Source of the DNA: Microbacterium binotii
GTDB taxonomy: Bacteria; Actinomycetota; Actinomycetes; Actinomycetales; Microbacteriaceae
DNA length: 64,000 nucleotides
NCBI RefSeq assembly: GCF_021398715.1
Contig: NZ_CP090347.1
Coordinates: 2,542,001 to 2,606,000, forward strand
Direction of reading: 5' to 3'
Shown here: in pieces, positions 61,056-64,000 of the stretch
Position numbering within the stretch: the first letter of the stretch is position 1
Layout: each line of letters starts with the position of its first letter
Position numbers and translations under genes: made by a program
The notes under the pieces: model-generated
What the model saw: the letters and a program-made list of their open reading frames with translations, nothing else
What the model was told of the DNA's origin: nothing
Databases searched by the model: none

Positions 61056-61067
61056 CGCGAGTGCCAA
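61041..61067. promoter_or_regulatory. CIRCE-like element 2
   Basis: CTGGCACTC-N9-GAGTGCCAA keeps the CIRCE core and the nine-base spacing, with the outer bases changed. It covers the groES -35 and lies close to the -10 of the divergent methyltransferase gene. Confidence 0.7.
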
Positions 61068-61093
61068 CACGACGTCACGCCTAGGCTGGAGCG

Positions 61094-62281
61094 ATGGAGA
61101 TGAGCGAGCTGCGCGCCCTTCTCACCCCCGAAGGCCTGCGCCTGCTGGATGAGACGGGGCCGATCGAGTCGACGGCCGCGGTCGCCACGGCCGTGAGCAG
61201 GCTCCGCGCCGCGGGACACGGTCCCGACCTCGTCTCTGCCGTGGTCGGTCAGGCGCGACTCCGCTCCCGTGCCGCGGCGAAGTTCGGGCCCTTCGCCGGG
61301 CGGATGCTCTTCACTCCCGCGGGCCTCGAGCAGGCCACGCGCCTGAGCGTGGCGGCCCGCCACGCTGGACGATTCCGGGATGCGGGACGGCGCCGGATCG
61401 CGGATCTCGGATGCGGCATCGGCGGCGACGCCCTGGGGTTCGCCGCCCTCGGGCTCGAGGTCACCGCCGTCGACGCCGACGAGCCGACCGCGGCCGTCGC
61501 CGCCTACAACCTGGCGCCCTTCGGCGACACCGTCACCGTCTCGCACGCCCGCGCGGGGGACGTCGATCTCGCCGACCGGGATGCGGTGTGGCTCGACCCC
61601 GCCAGACGCCCGGTCGGCGGCTCACACAACGATCGCCTGCGGGCCGACGAGTACAGCCCTGCGCTCAGCTGGGCGTTCGAGGTCGCGGCGCGCATTCCGA
61701 CCGGCATCAAGCTCGGTCCCGGCTTCGATCGCGACAGCATCCCCGACGATGTGGAGGCGCAGTGGATCAGTGTGGACGGATCCACGATCGAGCTCGTGAT
61801 CTTCTCCCGGGAGCTGGCCCGCGACGGAGTCCGACGTGCAGCGCTCGTCGTCCGCGGTGACGAGGTGCACGAGATCACCTCCGGCCACGACGCCGAGGAC
61901 GTCGCGCCGCGCCCGCTCGGTGCCTTCCTGCACGAGCCCGATGGCGCCGTCATCCGCTCCCGTCTGATCGGCGACGTGGCGCGGTCGCTGGATGCGGGCA
62001 CGCTCGACGAACGCATCGCGTACCTCACCTCGGACGAACCGATCACGAGCCCGTTCGTGCAGAGCTTCCGCGTACGCGAGCAGTTGCCCGTCGACGAGAA
62101 GAAACTCGCCAGGGCTCTCCGCGAACGCGGTATCGGCACGCTCGAGATCAAGAAGCGCGGCGTCGACGTGGACCCGGCCGGCCTGCGCACCCGCCTCAAG
62201 CTCAAGGGCGACCGATCGGCCACATTGCTGTTGACGCGGATCGGTGACAAGCGGACGGCGATCCTCGCGGACCGCGTCTGA
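61094..62281 (+). CDS. Class I SAM-dependent methyltransferase with THUMP-like C-terminal domain
   Basis: A 395-residue predicted methyltransferase. SAM-binding motif I is IADLGCGIGGDALGFA near 97-112, with the acidic VTAVDADEPTAA after it; WLDPARRPVGG near 170 is the motif IV equivalent. The C-terminal 90 residues resemble the THUMP-like domain found in this actinobacterial family, ending RLKLKGDRSATLLLTRIG. Substrate unknown; RNA is likely. ATG 61094 has TAGGCT six bases upstream, a leaderless start. Its stop TGA and the stop of the next, convergent gene adjoin (TGATCA). Confidence 0.85.
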   Translation: MEMSELRALLTPEGLRLLDETGPIESTAAVATAVSRLRAAGHGPDLVSAVVGQARLRSRAAAKFGPFAGRMLFTPAGLEQATRLSVAARHAGRFRDAGRRRIADLGCGIGGDALGFAALGLEVTAVDADEPTAAVAAYNLAPFGDTVTVSHARAGDVDLADRDAVWLDPARRPVGGSHNDRLRADEYSPALSWAFEVAARIPTGIKLGPGFDRDSIPDDVEAQWISVDGSTIELVIFSRELARDGVRRAALVVRGDEVHEITSGHDAEDVAPRPLGAFLHEPDGAVIRSRLIGDVARSLDAGTLDERIAYLTSDEPITSPFVQSFRVREQLPVDEKKLARALRERGIGTLEIKKRGVDVDPAGLRTRLKLKGDRSATLLLTRIGDKRTAILADRV

Positions 62282-62515
62282 TCAGCCCTCGCCGACGGCC
62301 GCGCGTCTGCGGAAGACGGCCGCCGCGCACACGAACGCGGCGACAGCCGCGATCACGATGCCGCCGGCCGCGACGACCGCCGCCGCCCCCAGCAGCGGAT
62401 TGTCTGCGAGAAAGGCCGATACGGCGATGAACACCGCGCTCGGCACCAACATGCAGGCCAAAACCCCGGCCGTGATCACGACCACAGGGTTGATTCGTCC
62501 CCACTCGATCCCCAT
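62282..62515 (-). CDS. Small membrane protein, unknown function
   Basis: A 77-residue protein with two hydrophobic segments (about 9-34 and 42-66) and a basic C-terminal FRRRAAVGEG. I do not recognise a family. ATG 62515 has TAGGTT seven bases upstream, so a leaderless start like its neighbours supports it being real. It lies downstream of the DUF4190-like gene on the same strand. Confidence 0.65.
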   Translation of the reverse strand: MGIEWGRINPVVVITAGVLACMLVPSAVFIAVSAFLADNPLLGAAAVVAAGGIVIAAVAAFVCAAAVFRRRAAVGEG

Positions 62516-62569
62516 GTCTGCGAACCTATCAAGCCCGTCGGGACCGAGAGCGTGCTCGCGGGGTGAGAA

Positions 62570-63148
62570 TCAGCCGATCCACCCCGATTGGATGCCGGCG
62601 TACATGAGCCATCCCGCGCTGTAGACCAACGAGAGGGCACCGAGCGCGACACCCCACGCCGCGATCGGGCGGCTTTCCACGCGCCCGCGCAGGGACATGA
62701 CCCCGAGCGTGACGGCGCCGACGCCGATCGGGAAGCCCCAACCAACCACGATGGCGACGATGAGGGCGACCACCGCGAAGCCGAGGGAGAGCGTCGCGAA
62801 GTTCGCGGGCGACGCGGCATCCGTCGTCCGCAGGGTCGCGGTCGTCGCCGGAAGCTCCTCGTGCTGGGCGAGCTGCTCCCGCACGTCCACGGGCGCCGTC
62901 GGCGGGCGGGTGAAGCCGCCGCGGTGTGTGCCCGGGAGGTCGGCGGCCTGCGTCGGAACGATGACGTCGTCCGAGGCAGACTCGACCCGGGCGACGACCG
63001 GCCGCGGCTCGACGACCGGCTCCTGCGGCGAGGGGTCCAGCGCCGCGGCGGCGGCCAGCAGCGGCTGAGCGGCCGCGTCGTCCGGCCCGAACGCCGACGA
63101 CAGCGCCCCCGGCTCCTCCGGTGCGTCCTTCCCGTGTTCGCGGTTCAC
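62570..63148 (-). CDS. DUF4190-like membrane protein
   Basis: A 192-residue protein. The first 115 residues are hydrophilic and proline/alanine-rich, probably disordered and cytoplasmic. The C-terminal part has two or three membrane segments in a DUF4190-like arrangement: [40 protein letters not shown], and [21 protein letters not shown]. Function unknown. The GTG start at 63148 overlaps the tsaD stop by four bases (GTGA), so it is translationally coupled to tsaD. Confidence 0.7.
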   Translation of the reverse strand: MNREHGKDAPEEPGALSSAFGPDDAAAQPLLAAAAALDPSPQEPVVEPRPVVARVESASDDVIVPTQAADLPGTHRGGFTRPPTAPVDVREQLAQHEELPATTATLRTTDAASPANFATLSLGFAVVALIVAIVVGWGFPIGVGAVTLGVMSLRGRVESRPIAAWGVALGALSLVYSAGWLMYAGIQSGWIG

Positions 63149-64000
63149 CGCTGCTCCGCCACCTGGATCTCGGTGACCGGCAGCGTGGAGTCCGCGCCGA
63201 AGCGGAGCGTCGACGGCGCGCGACCGGCGGAGATGAGCTCCGCAGCCAACGCCGCGATCATCGCTCCGTTGTCGGTGCACAGGCTCAGCGGCGGGATGCG
63301 GACGGCGACGCCGGCCGCCGTGCCGCGCTCCAGAGCCACGTCGCGCAACCGGCGGTTGGCGATCACGCCGCCGCCCAGCAGCAGTCGCGGCACGCCGTGG
63401 CGCTCGCACGCATCCAGCGCCTTCGTCACGAGCACGTCGACGACCGCCTCACGGAAGGATGCGGCGACGTCGGGCACGGCGGCGTCCGGCGTCTGCTCGA
63501 GGTAACGCGCGACAGCCGTCTTCAGCCCTGAGAAGGAGAAGTCGTAGCGGTGCTCGGCCATGTCGGAAGCCCGAGAGAGCCCACGCGGGAAACGGATGGC
63601 GGTCGGGTCTCCCTCGGCGGCGGCGCGGTCGATCTGCGGGCCCCCCGGGTAGGGCAGACCCAGAATGCGGGCGACCTTGTCGAACGCCTCCCCCGCCGCG
63701 TCGTCGACCGTCTCGCCGAGCAGCTCCACATCGCTCGTGAGGTCGCGCACGAGCAGGAGGGAGGTGTGCCCGCCGCTGACGAGCAGCGCCACCGTCGGGT
63801 ACTCCAGGGGCTCCGCATCCGCGTCGAGGATGTCGGCCGCGATGTGGCCGACGAGGTGGTTCACGGCGTAGAGCGGCTTGCCCAGCCCCACGGCGAGCGC
63901 CTTCGCGGCCCCCACGCCCACCATGAGCGCGCCGGCGAGTCCCGGCCCCGAGGTGACGGCGACCGCATCCAGGTCGTGGAGGCCGACTCCGGCCTCGGCG
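63145..64000 (-). CDS. tsaD: tRNA N6-threonylcarbamoyladenosine transferase TsaD (C-terminal part)
   Basis: The gene runs off the right edge; about 285 codons are visible. TsaD attaches threonylcarbamoyl to A37 of tRNAs reading ANN codons. Hallmarks: [15 protein letters not shown], metal-binding HLVGH ([14 protein letters not shown]), [34 protein letters not shown], and the C-terminal [13 protein letters not shown] with [10 protein letters not shown]. In-frame coding continues without a stop to the window edge upstream of ATG 63924, so that ATG is internal. It is cotranscribed with the DUF4190-like gene and lies just upstream of groES in the mycobacterial manner. Confidence 0.95.
   Translation of the reverse strand, partial: AEAGVGLHDLDAVAVTSGPGLAGALMVGVGAAKALAVGLGKPLYAVNHLVGHIAADILDADAEPLEYPTVALLVSGGHTSLLLVRDLTSDVELLGETVDDAAGEAFDKVARILGLPYPGGPQIDRAAAEGDPTAIRFPRGLSRASDMAEHRYDFSFSGLKTAVARYLEQTPDAAVPDVAASFREAVVDVLVTKALDACERHGVPRLLLGGGVIANRRLRDVALERGTAAGVAVRIPPLSLCTDNGAMIAALAAELISAGRAPSTLRFGADSTLPVTEIQVAEQR

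Noticed and set aside
63145..63924. Complete tsaD gene starting at ATG 63924
   Set aside because: Coding in the same frame continues upstream to the window edge with family-specific sequence ([12 protein letters not shown]), so that ATG is internal and the gene is cut by the window.

Overview
The window is about 70% GC with dense, often overlapping genes. Short actinobacterial-type TANNNT -10 boxes commonly sit six or seven bases before start codons. Gene content and order point to a high-GC actinobacterium of the Microbacteriaceae, most likely Microbacterium or a close relative: monomeric isocitrate dehydrogenase, a PerM-purN-purH block, sucCD, pcrA, a LigC/PrimC-type pair, a GuaB3 paralogue, a deazaflavin (F420)-type oxidoreductase and groES under CIRCE control. 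This is ordinary chromosome. I see no prophage, integrase, transposase, CRISPR array or rRNA operon.

Layout. 0-12 kb: partial icd, an acetyltransferase, a DUF559 nuclease-like gene bracketed by two copies of a nested dyad repeat, a P-type ATPase, a CE7 esterase, a heterodimeric ABC exporter and an alkylation-repair pair (ada-alkA type with ogt). 12-23 kb: a flavin disulfide oxidoreductase, purH-purN-perM, a purine permease, sucCD, and a FAD/Rieske oxidoreductase divergent from a TetR regulator. 23-34 kb: aminotransferase, acyl-CoA dehydrogenase, AI-2E-family membrane protein, DNA ligase and convergent LigD-type polymerase, SseB-like protein, pcrA. 33.4-34.8 kb: an atypical tRNA-Met-like gene, then a zinc-starvation locus in which a zinc-free L36 gene and a CobW-like gene diverge from a Zur-like box. 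34.8-43 kb: pntAB, an ACR3-like transporter, an ABC-2 system, glycerophosphodiesterase and a Bax-inhibitor-like protein. 43-53 kb: glycosyltransferase, guaA, SURF1, guaB3, a TetR/MFS pair with twin operators, a TMEM175-like channel and guaB. 53-64 kb: a branched-chain amino-acid ABC importer (livHMGF plus convergent livK), rarD, groES with two CIRCE elements, a methyltransferase and partial tsaD.

How the genes work together. Purine supply is spread over the window (purN, purH, guaA, guaB, guaB3, a purine permease). Central carbon and NADPH metabolism are represented by icd, sucCD and pntAB. The icd and sucC upstream regions share one palindrome, which suggests a common TCA-cycle regulator. 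The order pcrA-sucC-sucD-perM-purN-purH and the order tsaD-groES-guaB-guaB3-guaA match what I recall of mycobacterial chromosomes.

The signals not explained by gene calling are: (i) a strongly over-represented octamer GGATGCGG/CCGCATCC that also recurs as inverted pairs in several intergenic hairpins, resembling DNA-uptake-sequence systems; (ii) two families of long intergenic stem-loops, one flanking the DUF559 gene; (iii) the shared TCA palindrome; (iv) the Zur locus with a CobW-like protein lacking a P-loop; and (v) the odd tRNA.
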